Shown here piece by piece: positions 32,999 to 40,776 of a DNA stretch of 64,000 bases. Position 1 is the first letter of the stretch; the number at the start of each line of letters is the position of its first letter. The stretch is from an uncultured Prevotellaceae bacterium (GTDB lineage: Bacteria; Bacteroidota; Bacteroidia; Bacteroidales; Bacteroidaceae): contig CACXYH010000009.1 in assembly GCA_902771785.1 (NCBI GenBank), forward strand, positions 62,001 through 126,000, given 5' to 3'. The position numbers were made by a program, and so were the translations under genes. A model generated the notes under the pieces. The model did no database searches. It had not been told where the DNA came from and saw nothing but the letters and a program-made list of their open reading frames with translations.

Positions 32999-34654
32999 TC
33001 AAAGTTTGAGTTTGTAGACCACGCCGCCCCTCGCAGGCAGGCTCACGTCAAAGGCAGCATCGCGCTTCAGCGGCAGCTTTGCCTTCTTCCCTGTCAGCAG
33101 GTCGGTGGCTGTGGCGTTCTTCTCCTTGATGTCCAGGTAGTCGAAGGCGTGGGCAGGAACCGTGAGGTTCATCGTCGCAGCCTCGTCGTCGAAGTTGGCC
33201 ACCACGAGCAGCAGCTCTTTCCCTGCCTTGCGCAGGAAGGCATACTGCCGGCGGTACTGTCCGTTCACGTACATCAGGTCGAACATCGTTCCCTCGCTGA
33301 CAGCCTTTTCCTTCGCCGCAATGCCCAGCACCTTGTCATAGAGCGTGCTCAGCGCCTGCTCGTCGGCCGTCAGCTGCTGCCGGGCGGCACGCACCAGCGT
33401 GTCAACAGCCCAGTAGTCGAAGATGGTTGTCCGTCCGTCGTGTCCGCTGAAGCCCTCGCTGTCCATGCCTCGCTCGCCGTACTCCTGCCCTGCGTAGAGC
33501 ATGAAGGGGTTCTGCTGCATGAGCGCGCTCACGATGAGCGCCGGCACGCCCTTCTGCCCATCGGCGGCGAAGAAGTCGCTGGCTATGCGCTGCTCGTCGT
33601 GGTTCTCCAGGAAGTAGAGCATGTGGTCGCGAATGTCGTCGGTCTGCTGCCATGCCCAGGTGATGGCGTCGGTGTCGCGTCGGTGGCATACCACGTCGCG
33701 CATCGCGTCGTACATGCCCACCTTGTCGTAGAGGTAGTCAAAGCCGGAGGCAATGTAGTGGCGATACTCCGCGGGGTTGTACACCTCGCCGATGAACACC
33801 ATCTGCGGGTGCTGCGCCTTGACGATGGCCGTGGCATAGGCCCAGAACTCGGCGGGCACCATCTCGGCCATGTCGCAGCGGAAGCCGTCGATGCCCTTGG
33901 CTGCCCAGAACAGCAGGATGTCGGTCATCTTCTTCCATGTGTCGGGCACGGGGTCGAAGTGGCCTATGCGTCCGGCATAGTAGTCCACACCGTAGTTCAG
34001 CTTCACCGTCTCATACCAGTCGTTGCGGCCCGGTGCGTTGTCAAAGTGGTCGTTGCCCGTGGCCTTGGCCGGCAGCTCCGTGTAGGGCTCCGTCTCGCCG
34101 TGGTACAGGTCGAAGTAGGGGGCGAAAGGCTGTCCCGGGCAGTAGTAGAAGTTGTTCTGCGGGTCGAAGCCGTGGTCGGGGTTGTCGTCCGCTCCCAGGT
34201 CCTTCACGCCTTCGGGCTTGCTGATGCTCCGATACTGGCGCGCCACGTGGTTGGGCACGAAGTCGATGACCACCTTCAGCCCTGCCTTGTGCGTGCGTGC
34301 CACCAGCTGCTCAAACTCCTCCATGCGCTGCTCCACGTGCTGCGCCAGGTCGGGGTCAATGTCGTAGTAGTCGGCGATGGCGTAGGGCGAGCCTGCCCTA
34401 CCCTTCACCACGGCCGGGTGCTGGCGGGGAATGCCCTGCTCAGTGTAGTCGGTCTGCGTGGCGTGGCGGATGACGCCCGTGTACCACACGTGGCTGATGC
34501 CTCTGTCGCGCAGCTGCCTCAGCACCTCGGGTGTGAAGTCGTTCAGCTTTCCGCTGCCGTTCTCCTCGAGGGTGCCGTTGGGCTTGCGTGTGGTGTTGCG
34601 GTTGCCGTAGAGGCGGGTGAACACCTGGTAGAGAATGATCTTCCCGTTGTTCAT
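32999..34654 (-). CDS. GH13-family alpha-amylase-like enzyme, cytoplasmic
   Basis: A 551-residue GH13 barrel protein without a signal peptide. The conserved regions are VVIDFVPNHVAR, the nucleophile D261 in GFRCDMAEM, acid/base E290 in FIGEVYNP and the transition-state pair H352-D353 in FLENHDEQR. A C-terminal beta domain (about 460-551) completes it. It starts with ILYQVFTRLYGN, as in several amylase-like proteins of Bacteroidales. It presumably acts on intracellular alpha-glucans or maltodextrins. The ATG overlaps the fabD stop (ATGA), so it is translationally coupled to a fatty-acid synthesis gene. Confidence 0.88.
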   Translation of the reverse strand: MNNGKIILYQVFTRLYGNRNTTRKPNGTLEENGSGKLNDFTPEVLRQLRDRGISHVWYTGVIRHATQTDYTEQGIPRQHPAVVKGRAGSPYAIADYYDIDPDLAQHVEQRMEEFEQLVARTHKAGLKVVIDFVPNHVARQYRSISKPEGVKDLGADDNPDHGFDPQNNFYYCPGQPFAPYFDLYHGETEPYTELPAKATGNDHFDNAPGRNDWYETVKLNYGVDYYAGRIGHFDPVPDTWKKMTDILLFWAAKGIDGFRCDMAEMVPAEFWAYATAIVKAQHPQMVFIGEVYNPAEYRHYIASGFDYLYDKVGMYDAMRDVVCHRRDTDAITWAWQQTDDIRDHMLYFLENHDEQRIASDFFAADGQKGVPALIVSALMQQNPFMLYAGQEYGERGMDSEGFSGHDGRTTIFDYWAVDTLVRAARQQLTADEQALSTLYDKVLGIAAKEKAVSEGTMFDLMYVNGQYRRQYAFLRKAGKELLLVVANFDDEAATMNLTVPAHAFDYLDIKEKNATATDLLTGKKAKLPLKRDAAFDVSLPARGGVVYKLKL

Positions 34655-35544
34655 TGTTCTATGCCGTGAGCGCTCACCTCGCGATTAATCTTGGCAATCA
34701 TGCCCTGCAGCGCTTTGCCCGGCCCACACTCGGTGAAGTCGGTGGCACCGTCGGCAATCATCGACTGCACGCACTGCGTCCAGCGCACGCTGCTCGTCAG
34801 CTGTGCAATCAGGTTCTGCTTAATCTCGGCAGGTTCGGTGTGGGGCTTTCCGTCCACGTTCTGGTAGACGGGGCACTTCGGCGTCTGGAACTCCGTCTGC
34901 TCGATGGCAGCCTGCAGCTCGTCCTTTGCGGGCTGCATCAGGGGGCTGTGGAAGGCGCCGCCCACCTTCAGCAGCAGGGCGCGCTTGGCTCCGGCAGCCT
35001 TCATCTGCTCGCAGGCCTCGTTTACGGCCTCAATGTTGCCGCTGATCACGAGCTGTCCGGGGTTGTTGTAGTTGGCGGGCACCACGACGCCCTTGCCCAT
35101 CTTCGACACCTCGGCGCAGATGGCCTCCACCTGCTCGTCGGCCAGGCCGATGATGGCAGCCATCGTCGAGGGCTGTGCCTCGCAGGCCTTCTGCATGGCC
35201 ATCGCGCGGGCGTACACCAGCTTCAGTCCGTCTTCAAACGACAGGGCGCCGGCAGCCACCAGGGCCGAGAACTCGCCCAGCGAGTGGCCGGCGGTCATCT
35301 CGGGCTTAAAGGCGTCGCCCATGCAGCGGGCTGAAATCACCGAGTGCAGGAACACGGCGGGCTGCGTCACCTTCGTCTGCTTCAGGTCGTCGTCCGTTCC
35401 GTTGAACATGATGTCGGTAATGCGGTAGCCAAGAATGTCGTTGGCCTTCTCGAAAAGTTCTTTTGCAATGGGGTTGTTGTCATACAGGTCCTTGCCCATA
35501 CCCACGAATTGTGCTCCCTGTCCCGGGAATACGAATGCTTTCAT
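34651..35544 (-). CDS. fabD: Malonyl-CoA:ACP transacylase
   Basis: A 297-residue FabD, which loads malonyl groups onto acyl carrier protein at the start of fatty-acid elongation in the cytoplasm. GQGAQFVGMG opens the protein and the nucleophile S88 lies in AGHSLGEFSA. The active-site region GGAFHSPLM holds the catalytic His. The start at 35544 matches the family N-terminus (MKAFVFPGQG). An in-frame extension upstream to 35721 is open but runs through two promoters and part of a repeat, so it is not coding. It heads the fabD-GH13-AlaX operon. Confidence 0.95.
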   Translation of the reverse strand: MKAFVFPGQGAQFVGMGKDLYDNNPIAKELFEKANDILGYRITDIMFNGTDDDLKQTKVTQPAVFLHSVISARCMGDAFKPEMTAGHSLGEFSALVAAGALSFEDGLKLVYARAMAMQKACEAQPSTMAAIIGLADEQVEAICAEVSKMGKGVVVPANYNNPGQLVISGNIEAVNEACEQMKAAGAKRALLLKVGGAFHSPLMQPAKDELQAAIEQTEFQTPKCPVYQNVDGKPHTEPAEIKQNLIAQLTSSVRWTQCVQSMIADGATDFTECGPGKALQGMIAKINREVSAHGIEQ

Positions 35545-35591
35545 TTTGTTGTCTGTTTTTTTATTAATATAAATGTATGCAAATCTGGCTG

Positions 35592-35623
35592 CAAAGGTAC
35601 TGCTTTTCCGCGACATGGCCAAA
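35592..35623 (-). promoter_or_regulatory. Proximal fabD promoter (TTTG-N20-TACCTTTG)
   Basis: Minus-strand TTTG (35620-35623) and TACCTTTG (35592-35599), 20 bp apart, are a full consensus match, 48 bp before the fabD ATG. Confidence 0.7.
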
Positions 35624-35690
35624 TAATCGGCAGAAAAGAGACACTCCGGCCTGCTGAGGGGCCGTTTTCTGTTGCTTCGCGAAAGCAACA

Positions 35691-35722
35691 CAAAGGTACT
35701 CAGAATGCAGGAGAGCTCCAAA
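35691..35722 (-). promoter_or_regulatory. Distal fabD-directed promoter inside left repeat arm
   Basis: Minus-strand TTTG (35719-35722), 20 bp, then TACCTTTG (35691-35698): full consensus, about 147 bp before the fabD ATG. Confidence 0.6.
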
Positions 35723-35780
35723 TTAGTTTACAGATTTTAACAGAGAAGGCACAATTTATCGCTTTGTCGCATTGTCACAT

Positions 35781-35919
35781 TGTCACATGTCACACGAAGC
35801 GATTTCAGAAGACTGCATTTTTTTAATATATTCTTTTACAATATATATATATTATAATATATATATATTGTAATTTATTTCTGCCTCATCATAGATATCG
35901 CTTCGTGTGACATGTGACA
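35781..35919. repeat. Inner 23-bp inverted repeat
   Basis: Arms 35781-35803 and 35897-35919 are perfect 23-bp complements, enclosing 93 bp. Each includes the octamer tgtcacat, which is further repeated outside the arms. Confidence 0.85.
35837..35872. repeat. Perfect 36-bp A/T palindrome
   Basis: TACA followed by alternating AT, a central TTATAA, alternating AT and TGTA: entirely self-complementary with no loop. It is nearly concentric with the inner 23-bp inverted repeat. It would extrude as a cruciform easily. Confidence 0.85.
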
Positions 35920-36125
35920 TGTGACATTGCCCTCAAACACCGCTGTCGTTGCGCCCCTCCTACTGCCGGTTCGTGAGGCTCGACCCGTAGCTTCGTCAGC
36001 CTCCTACTAACGGTTCGTGCCCGACGAACTAACGGCTCGCGGGGCGCCATACGCGCATGCGAACCCTAAAATAAATAGGGCGACGTCATTTTTTCGGGAC
36101 ATCTGTGTTAAAATCCGTAAACTAA

Positions 36126-36157
36126 TTTGGAGCTCTCCTGCATTCCGAGTACCTTTG
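36126..36157 (+). promoter_or_regulatory. Outward promoter in right repeat arm, antisense to queC
   Basis: TTTG (36126-36129), 20 bp, TACCTTTG (36150-36157): full consensus on the plus strand. It reads into the 3' end of queC in antisense direction. Confidence 0.5.
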
Positions 36158-36216
36158 TGCTGCTTTCGCGAAGCAACCAGAACTTAGTATCAACGAAGAA
36201 TAAAAAAAGACGGGGC

Positions 36217-36870
36217 CTATGGCTCGTATTCCGTAGGATCGGCGATACCCGCCTCGGCCAGGGCCTCACGCCGCTCCACACAGGTGCCGCAACGGCCGCA
36301 ATGGCGCTCACCACCCTTGTAGCACGACCAGGTCTCAGCGTAGTCGATGCCCAGCTGGCGGCCACGAGCGGCTATCTGACCCTTGGTCAAGCCGACATAG
36401 GGCGACAGGAGGCGCACGCCGTTGTAGGTGCCGGCCTGCGCCGCACGGTCGAAGGCCTCGACAAAGTCGGGACGGCAGTCGGGGTAGATGGCGTGGTCGC
36501 CGCCGTGATTGGCCATCATGACGAAGCCCAGCCCGCGGCTCTCGGCCATGCCCACGGCCACGGAGAGCATGATGCCGTTGCGGAAGGGCACCACCGTAGA
36601 CTGCATGTTCTCATCGGCATAGCTGCCCTCGGGAATGTCGTCGGCGCCGGAAAGGAGCGAACTGCGGAAGTAGCGCTGCATGAAGTCGAGGGGGATGGTG
36701 ATGTGCTCGATGCCCAAACGGCGGCAGTGGAGCTGGGCAAAGGGAATCTCACGGGCGTTGTGGTTGGACCCGTAGAAGAACGAAACGGCCAGGGCGATGC
36801 GGTCCTGGTAGTCGTAGAGCAGCGTGGTAGAATCCATGCCGCCGCTCAGTATGAGAATGGTATCTTTCAT
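36217..36870 (-). CDS. queC: 7-cyano-7-deazaguanine synthase
   Basis: A 217-residue QueC, the ATP-dependent enzyme that converts 7-carboxy-7-deazaguanine to preQ0 in queuosine biosynthesis. The PP-loop motif SGGMDS spans residues 9-14. The zinc site is C183, C191, C194 and C197 near the C-terminus. The start at 36870 is chosen because the longer start at 36897 lies inside the -7 box. No other queuosine gene is adjacent. A plus-strand promoter in the neighbouring repeat may make antisense RNA to its 3' end. Confidence 0.94.
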   Translation of the reverse strand: MKDTILILSGGMDSTTLLYDYQDRIALAVSFFYGSNHNAREIPFAQLHCRRLGIEHITIPLDFMQRYFRSSLLSGADDIPEGSYADENMQSTVVPFRNGIMLSVAVGMAESRGLGFVMMANHGGDHAIYPDCRPDFVEAFDRAAQAGTYNGVRLLSPYVGLTKGQIAARGRQLGIDYAETWSCYKGGERHCGRCGTCVERREALAEAGIADPTEYEP

Positions 36871-36894
36871 CTGCAAAAACTTGTTCTGAGCGTG

Positions 36895-36902
36895 CAAAGG
36901 TA
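36895..36902 (-). promoter_or_regulatory. -7 box of the queC promoter
   Basis: Minus-strand TACCTTTG, 25 bp before the ATG at 36870. Confidence 0.6.
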
Positions 36903-36977
36903 GCTAATTTCATGCAGACGGAGGCAGAAAATCGTGTTTTTCTTTGTTAAACGTTCGTTTTTCTGCTGATTTAGTAG

Positions 36978-36985
36978 TACCTTTG
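36978..36985 (+). promoter_or_regulatory. -7 box of the pfp promoter
   Basis: TACCTTTG, about 60 bp before the ATG at 37046. It excludes the longer in-frame start at 36944. Confidence 0.6.
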
Positions 36986-37045
36986 CACCTCGAAATATCA
37001 ACAGCTGATTATTCATTCAAACATAAAACAAGAGAAACAAAAAGT

Positions 37046-38683
37046 ATGGAAAAAAGTGCATTGCAGAAAGCAAGAGCCGCCTACCAGCCCAAGCTGCCGC
37101 GCGGCCTGCAGGGTGCAGTAAAGGTGCAGGAGGGTGCTCCTACACAGAGTGTTGACAACCAGGAAGAGATCAAGAAGCTCTTCCCCAATACCTACGGCAT
37201 GCCGCTCGTCACCTTCGTTCCCGGCGAGGAGAAGGCACACGAGAAGATGAACGTGGGTATCATCCTGAGCGGCGGACAGGCTCCTGGCGGACACAACGTG
37301 ATCACCGGTCTGTTTGACGCCGTGAAGCGACTGAACCCCGAGAACCGCCTCTTCGGCTTCATCCTGGGCCCCGGCGGTCTGGTGGACCACAACTACATGG
37401 AGCTGACGAAGGACATCATCGACGAATACCGCAACACGGGCGGCTTCGACATGATCGGCTCTGGACGCACGAAGCTGGAGAAGGTGGAGCAGTTTGAGAA
37501 GGGTCTGGAGATTATCCGCCAGCTCGACATCAAGGCCATCGTCATCATCGGTGGCGACGACTCGAACACCAACGCCTGCGTGCTGGCCGAATACTATGCC
37601 GCCAAGAACTACGGCGTGCAGGTGATTGGCTGCCCGAAGACCATCGACGGCGACCTGAAGAACGACCAGATTGAGACCTCGTTCGGATTTGACACGGCCT
37701 GCAAGACCTACTCGGAGCTGATTGGAAACATTGAGCGCGACTGCAACTCGGCACGCAAGTACTGGCACTTCATCAAGGTGATGGGACGCTCGGCCAGCCA
37801 CATCGCACTGGAGTGCGCCCTGCAGACGCAGCCGAACATCTGCCTCGTATCGGAGGAGATTGAGCAGAAGGGCATGAGCCTGGCCGACATCGTAGACTAC
37901 ATTGCCAAGGCCGTGGCCACACGTGCTGCCGACGGTAACAACTTCGGTACGGTCATCATTCCCGAAGGCGTGATTGAGTTCATTCCCGCCATTAAGAAGC
38001 TCATTGCACAGCTGAACGACGTGCTCGCCATGCCCGAGGCCAAGGAGATAAGCCGCGACGAGCAGGTGGACTTCGCCAAGAGCCACCTGACGGAGGAGAA
38101 CCTCGCCGTGTTCAACTCGCTGCCCGTGGGCGTGGCACGCCAGCTGGCACTCGACCGCGACCCCCACGGCAACGTGCAGGTGTCGCTCATCGAGACGGAG
38201 AAGCTGCTCTCGACGATGGTGGCACAGAAGCTGGAGAAGATGAAGAAGGAAGGCACGTTCAAGGGCAAGTTTGCCACGCAGCACCACTTCTTCGGCTACG
38301 AGGGACGCTGCGCAGCCCCCTCGAACTTCGACGCCGACTACTGCTACGCCCTGGGCAACAGCGCCGCACAGCTCATTGCCAACGGCAAGACGGGCTACAT
38401 GGCCATCGTGAAGAACACCACGGCTCCTGCCGACGAATGGATTGCAGGCGGCGTGCCCATCACGATGATGATGAACATGGAGCGCCGCAACGGCGAGATG
38501 AAGCCCGTGATACGCAAGGCTCTCGTAGAGCTCGACGGTGCTCCCTTCAAGTGCTTCGCCGCTCAGCGCGACCGCTGGGCCCGCGAGACGGCCTACGTCT
38601 ATCCCGGTCCTATCCAGTACTGGGGACCCTCGGAGGTTTGCGACCAGCCCACGAAGACGCTGGCCCTGGAGCAGGCTAAGTAG
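37046..38683 (+). CDS. pfp: Diphosphate--fructose-6-phosphate 1-phosphotransferase
   Basis: A 545-residue PPi-dependent phosphofructokinase of the long (plant-beta/spirochaete-like) group. It reversibly phosphorylates fructose 6-phosphate using pyrophosphate in glycolysis and gluconeogenesis. The PPi signature is GGDDSNTNA, with Asp where ATP enzymes have Gly (GGDGS), and the catalytic loop is [27 protein letters not shown] forms the phosphate-binding start. Use of PPi is the usual state in anaerobic Bacteroidales. The gene is monocistronic and ends near a hairpin. Confidence 0.95.
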   Translation: MEKSALQKARAAYQPKLPRGLQGAVKVQEGAPTQSVDNQEEIKKLFPNTYGMPLVTFVPGEEKAHEKMNVGIILSGGQAPGGHNVITGLFDAVKRLNPENRLFGFILGPGGLVDHNYMELTKDIIDEYRNTGGFDMIGSGRTKLEKVEQFEKGLEIIRQLDIKAIVIIGGDDSNTNACVLAEYYAAKNYGVQVIGCPKTIDGDLKNDQIETSFGFDTACKTYSELIGNIERDCNSARKYWHFIKVMGRSASHIALECALQTQPNICLVSEEIEQKGMSLADIVDYIAKAVATRAADGNNFGTVIIPEGVIEFIPAIKKLIAQLNDVLAMPEAKEISRDEQVDFAKSHLTEENLAVFNSLPVGVARQLALDRDPHGNVQVSLIETEKLLSTMVAQKLEKMKKEGTFKGKFATQHHFFGYEGRCAAPSNFDADYCYALGNSAAQLIANGKTGYMAIVKNTTAPADEWIAGGVPITMMMNMERRNGEMKPVIRKALVELDGAPFKCFAAQRDRWARETAYVYPGPIQYWGPSEVCDQPTKTLALEQAK

Positions 38684-38704
38684 AGTCAAGATAATCTAAC
38701 CCAT

Positions 38705-38762
38705 CCACGAAAGGCGCGAGCAGCCCGCTCCGAATGACAGGGGGCTTCACGACCTTTCGTGG
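38705..38762 (+). terminator. Stem-loop after pfp
   Basis: CCACGAAAGG (38705-38714) pairs perfectly with CCTTTCGTGG (38753-38762) around a 38-nt loop. The T-tract after it is poor (atttatct), so it may be a terminator or an mRNA-stabilising hairpin before the GH25 gene. Confidence 0.5.
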
Positions 38763-38780
38763 ATTTATCTATAAAAAAAG

Positions 38781-39680
38781 ATGCCAAAGAAGAAAACTGT
38801 AGTCCGACGCAAGGGCGTAGGCATCAGCCACACCTACCGCGGCCCGAGCCGACACAAGCGCCCGGGAGCCTTCACGAGGCTGCTGCAGCGACTGCCACGC
38901 TGGGCGTGGTGGATGGGCGGTGCGGGCATTGCCGGCGTCTACATCTGGTTCTTCTACTACTTCTTCGTATCGCCCTACGGCTTCCGCTGGCGCGCCCTCT
39001 ACGGCGACATCAGCTACCCCGAAGGCTACGAAATTCACGGCATCGACATCTCACACTATCAGGGCACCATCGACTGGAACACGCTGAAGAACGAGGCGCT
39101 CATCAAGGAATGCCCCATACGCTTCATCATGATCAAGGCCACCGAGGGCGCCACACAGATAGACGAGAACTTCGAGGACAATTTCTATCAGGCACGCGAA
39201 CACGGCTTCACACGAGGAGCCTACCATTTCTACAGCGTACACTCGACGGCGGCCGACCAGGCGCAACACTTCCTGAAGCACGTGAAGCTGGAGAACGGTG
39301 ACCTGCCGCCCGTGCTCGACGTGGAGCACAAGCCCAAGAAGCAATCGGACGAGGAGTTCAAGCAGAGCGTTCTGGAATGGCTCGACATCGTAGAGAAGCA
39401 CTACGGCGTGAAGCCCATCATCTACACGTACTACAAGTTCAAGACGCAATACCTCGCTGACAAGGTGTTCGACCAGTACCCCTACTGGATAGCCCACTAC
39501 TACGTGGACTCCGTGGAGTATAAGGGGCCGTGGAAGTTCTGGCAGCACACCGACGTGGGCCGACTGCCGGGCATCGAGGGCAACGTGGACTTCGACATCT
39601 ACAACGGCTCCTTCTACGACCTGCGCCAGATGACCATCGGCAGCCAGGAGACCATCGGCGAGGATGCGTACAAGAACTGA
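38781..39680 (+). CDS. Membrane-anchored GH25 lysozyme-like muramidase
   Basis: A 299-residue protein. A very basic cytoplasmic N-terminus (MPKKKTVVRRKGVG..., about 1-50) precedes one membrane helix (about 52-72) and a periplasmic GH25 domain (about 88-285). GH25 hallmarks are GIDISHYQGTIDW with the catalytic-site Asp, FIMIKATEG, GAYHFYS and the D-x-E pair in PPVLDVEH. These enzymes cleave the MurNAc-GlcNAc bond of peptidoglycan. The anchored form suggests cell-wall remodelling rather than a secreted toxin. It converges on the secreted EEP gene. Confidence 0.9.
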   Translation: MPKKKTVVRRKGVGISHTYRGPSRHKRPGAFTRLLQRLPRWAWWMGGAGIAGVYIWFFYYFFVSPYGFRWRALYGDISYPEGYEIHGIDISHYQGTIDWNTLKNEALIKECPIRFIMIKATEGATQIDENFEDNFYQAREHGFTRGAYHFYSVHSTAADQAQHFLKHVKLENGDLPPVLDVEHKPKKQSDEEFKQSVLEWLDIVEKHYGVKPIIYTYYKFKTQYLADKVFDQYPYWIAHYYVDSVEYKGPWKFWQHTDVGRLPGIEGNVDFDIYNGSFYDLRQMTIGSQETIGEDAYKN

Positions 39681-39703
39681 GGAACCAAGCTAATCTTTTT
39701 TTC

Positions 39704-40669
39704 TTAGAACCGGAAGCGGACGACCAGGGGCAAATGGTCGCTGAAGGCGGGGCGGTAGTTGAAACCTGAATAGGTGCGACGAGGCTTCACGCCACCATAG
39801 CGCTCGTCGTCCTCCAGCAGGAAGGGTTCGTCGTGGATAAGGGCAGCAGCGACGTGAGCGTGCAGCGACGGGCTGACGAACACATGGTCGAGGCTGCGCC
39901 ACTCGCCCTGATAGCGGTAGGTGGCAAGGGCACCGTGACGGCCCTTTGCCTGGCGACCGACGTTCAGCAGCTGATGCTGCTCGAGCTGCTGCAGCGCAGG
40001 GCTGTCGAAATAGTCGTTGAAGTCGCCGGCAATGACAATACGCGCATCAAGCGAATGCCGGCGCAAGTCGGCAACGGCCTCGCACAGCACGCGGGCCACC
40101 TGCAAGCGGAATGGGCGCGAGGCGACCTCGCCGCCGTAGCGGCTGGGGGCATGGACGACGAACAGATGGAGGGTGTCGCCCGTGATGATGCGGCCCGCCA
40201 CATGCAGCACATCGCGCGTAGGACGCATGCCCGGCAGCGTGGGAACGTGCAGCTCATCGTAGCAGACAGGGGCGAAGCTGGCGGGCTGATAGAGCAAGGC
40301 CACGTCGAGGCCGCGCTCGTCGGGCGAGCACGTCATCAGATACTCGTAGCCGGCATTGCGCAGCAGCGAGCGCCGCGTCAGGTCGCGCAGGCACGTGTCG
40401 TTCTCCACCTCGCACAGGGCCACGACATCGGGCAGCTGCATAGCGTCGCCACAGGAGATGATTTCCTGCGCCAGGTTGTTCACCTTGCGCCAGTAGCGGC
40501 GGGGCGTCCAGTGGCGGCCGGCCTCGGGCAGGAATTCGGCATCCTGCTTCCCCTCGTCATGGCGCGTGTCGAAGAGGTTCTCGCAGTTGAGCTCTACCAA
40601 GGTGAACGACTGCGCCGCTGACGAGAGGCTGAAACACAAAAGGAAGAGGAACAGGAACTGCTGTCTCAT
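39704..40669 (-). CDS. Secreted endonuclease/exonuclease/phosphatase family protein
   Basis: A 321-residue EEP-fold enzyme with a signal peptide (MRQQFLFLFLLCFSLSSAAQ). The motifs are LVELNCENLFDTRHDEG, ALCEVEND (metal-binding Glu), VVHAPSRYGGE, VIAGDFNDYFDSP and FSDHLPLVVRF. The pattern resembles Bacteroidetes secreted nucleases that hydrolyse DNA or RNA outside the cytoplasm. The start at 40669 gives the signal peptide directly; the longer start at 40705 would place 12 extra residues before it. Substrate not resolved. Confidence 0.87.
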   Translation of the reverse strand: MRQQFLFLFLLCFSLSSAAQSFTLVELNCENLFDTRHDEGKQDAEFLPEAGRHWTPRRYWRKVNNLAQEIISCGDAMQLPDVVALCEVENDTCLRDLTRRSLLRNAGYEYLMTCSPDERGLDVALLYQPASFAPVCYDELHVPTLPGMRPTRDVLHVAGRIITGDTLHLFVVHAPSRYGGEVASRPFRLQVARVLCEAVADLRRHSLDARIVIAGDFNDYFDSPALQQLEQHQLLNVGRQAKGRHGALATYRYQGEWRSLDHVFVSPSLHAHVAAALIHDEPFLLEDDERYGGVKPRRTYSGFNYRPAFSDHLPLVVRFRF

Positions 40670-40741
40670 GGGCTTCACGAAAGCTGTCGGGTGCTGCACA
40701 GCCATAAGCGGCCAAGCAACACCCGAGCTGTTTTATAGGGT

Positions 40742-40776
40742 CAAAAAGAAAGGCTGCCTGTGTGTTAGCAGACTTT
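40742..40776 (-). terminator. Intrinsic terminator of the POT transporter gene
   Basis: On the minus strand a 9-bp stem with one mismatch (40768-40776 with 40749-40757) is followed by CTTTTTG. The TAA stop of the transporter lies at the loop edge. Confidence 0.75.

Larger units (their letters stand above)
35667..36182. repeat. Inverted-repeat block with 76/77-bp arms upstream of fabD
   Basis: Arm 35667-35742 and arm 36106-36182 are inverted copies with only about four mismatches and one 1-nt indel, enclosing 363 bp. Each arm carries a complete outward-facing promoter. The interior holds a second inverted repeat with an AT palindrome in the middle, and direct repeats of about 20 bp (cctcctactgccggttcgtg at 35956 and a close copy at 36000). 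There is no coding sequence. The block fills most of the 672-bp gap between fabD and queC. It could be a MITE-like element, an inverted duplication, or a segment able to flip by recombination. Confidence 0.75.

Noticed and set aside
32657..34669. Long open frame (670 codons) on the plus strand
   Set aside because: It lies wholly opposite the AlaX and GH13 genes, whose catalytic motifs are intact. Its translation is low-complexity Val/His/Leu-rich, as expected from antisense of GC-rich codons.
35545..35721. N-terminal extension of FabD
   Set aside because: It covers two promoters and part of a repeat arm, and the family begins at MKAFVFPGQG.
36127..36903. Plus-strand frame starting in the right repeat arm, opposite queC
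   Set aside because: It shares its first residues with the false extension of fabD only because both start in the inverted repeat; the rest is antisense of queC.
37013..38689. Long open frame (558 codons) on the minus strand
   Set aside because: Antisense to pfp, which is a clear full-length family member.
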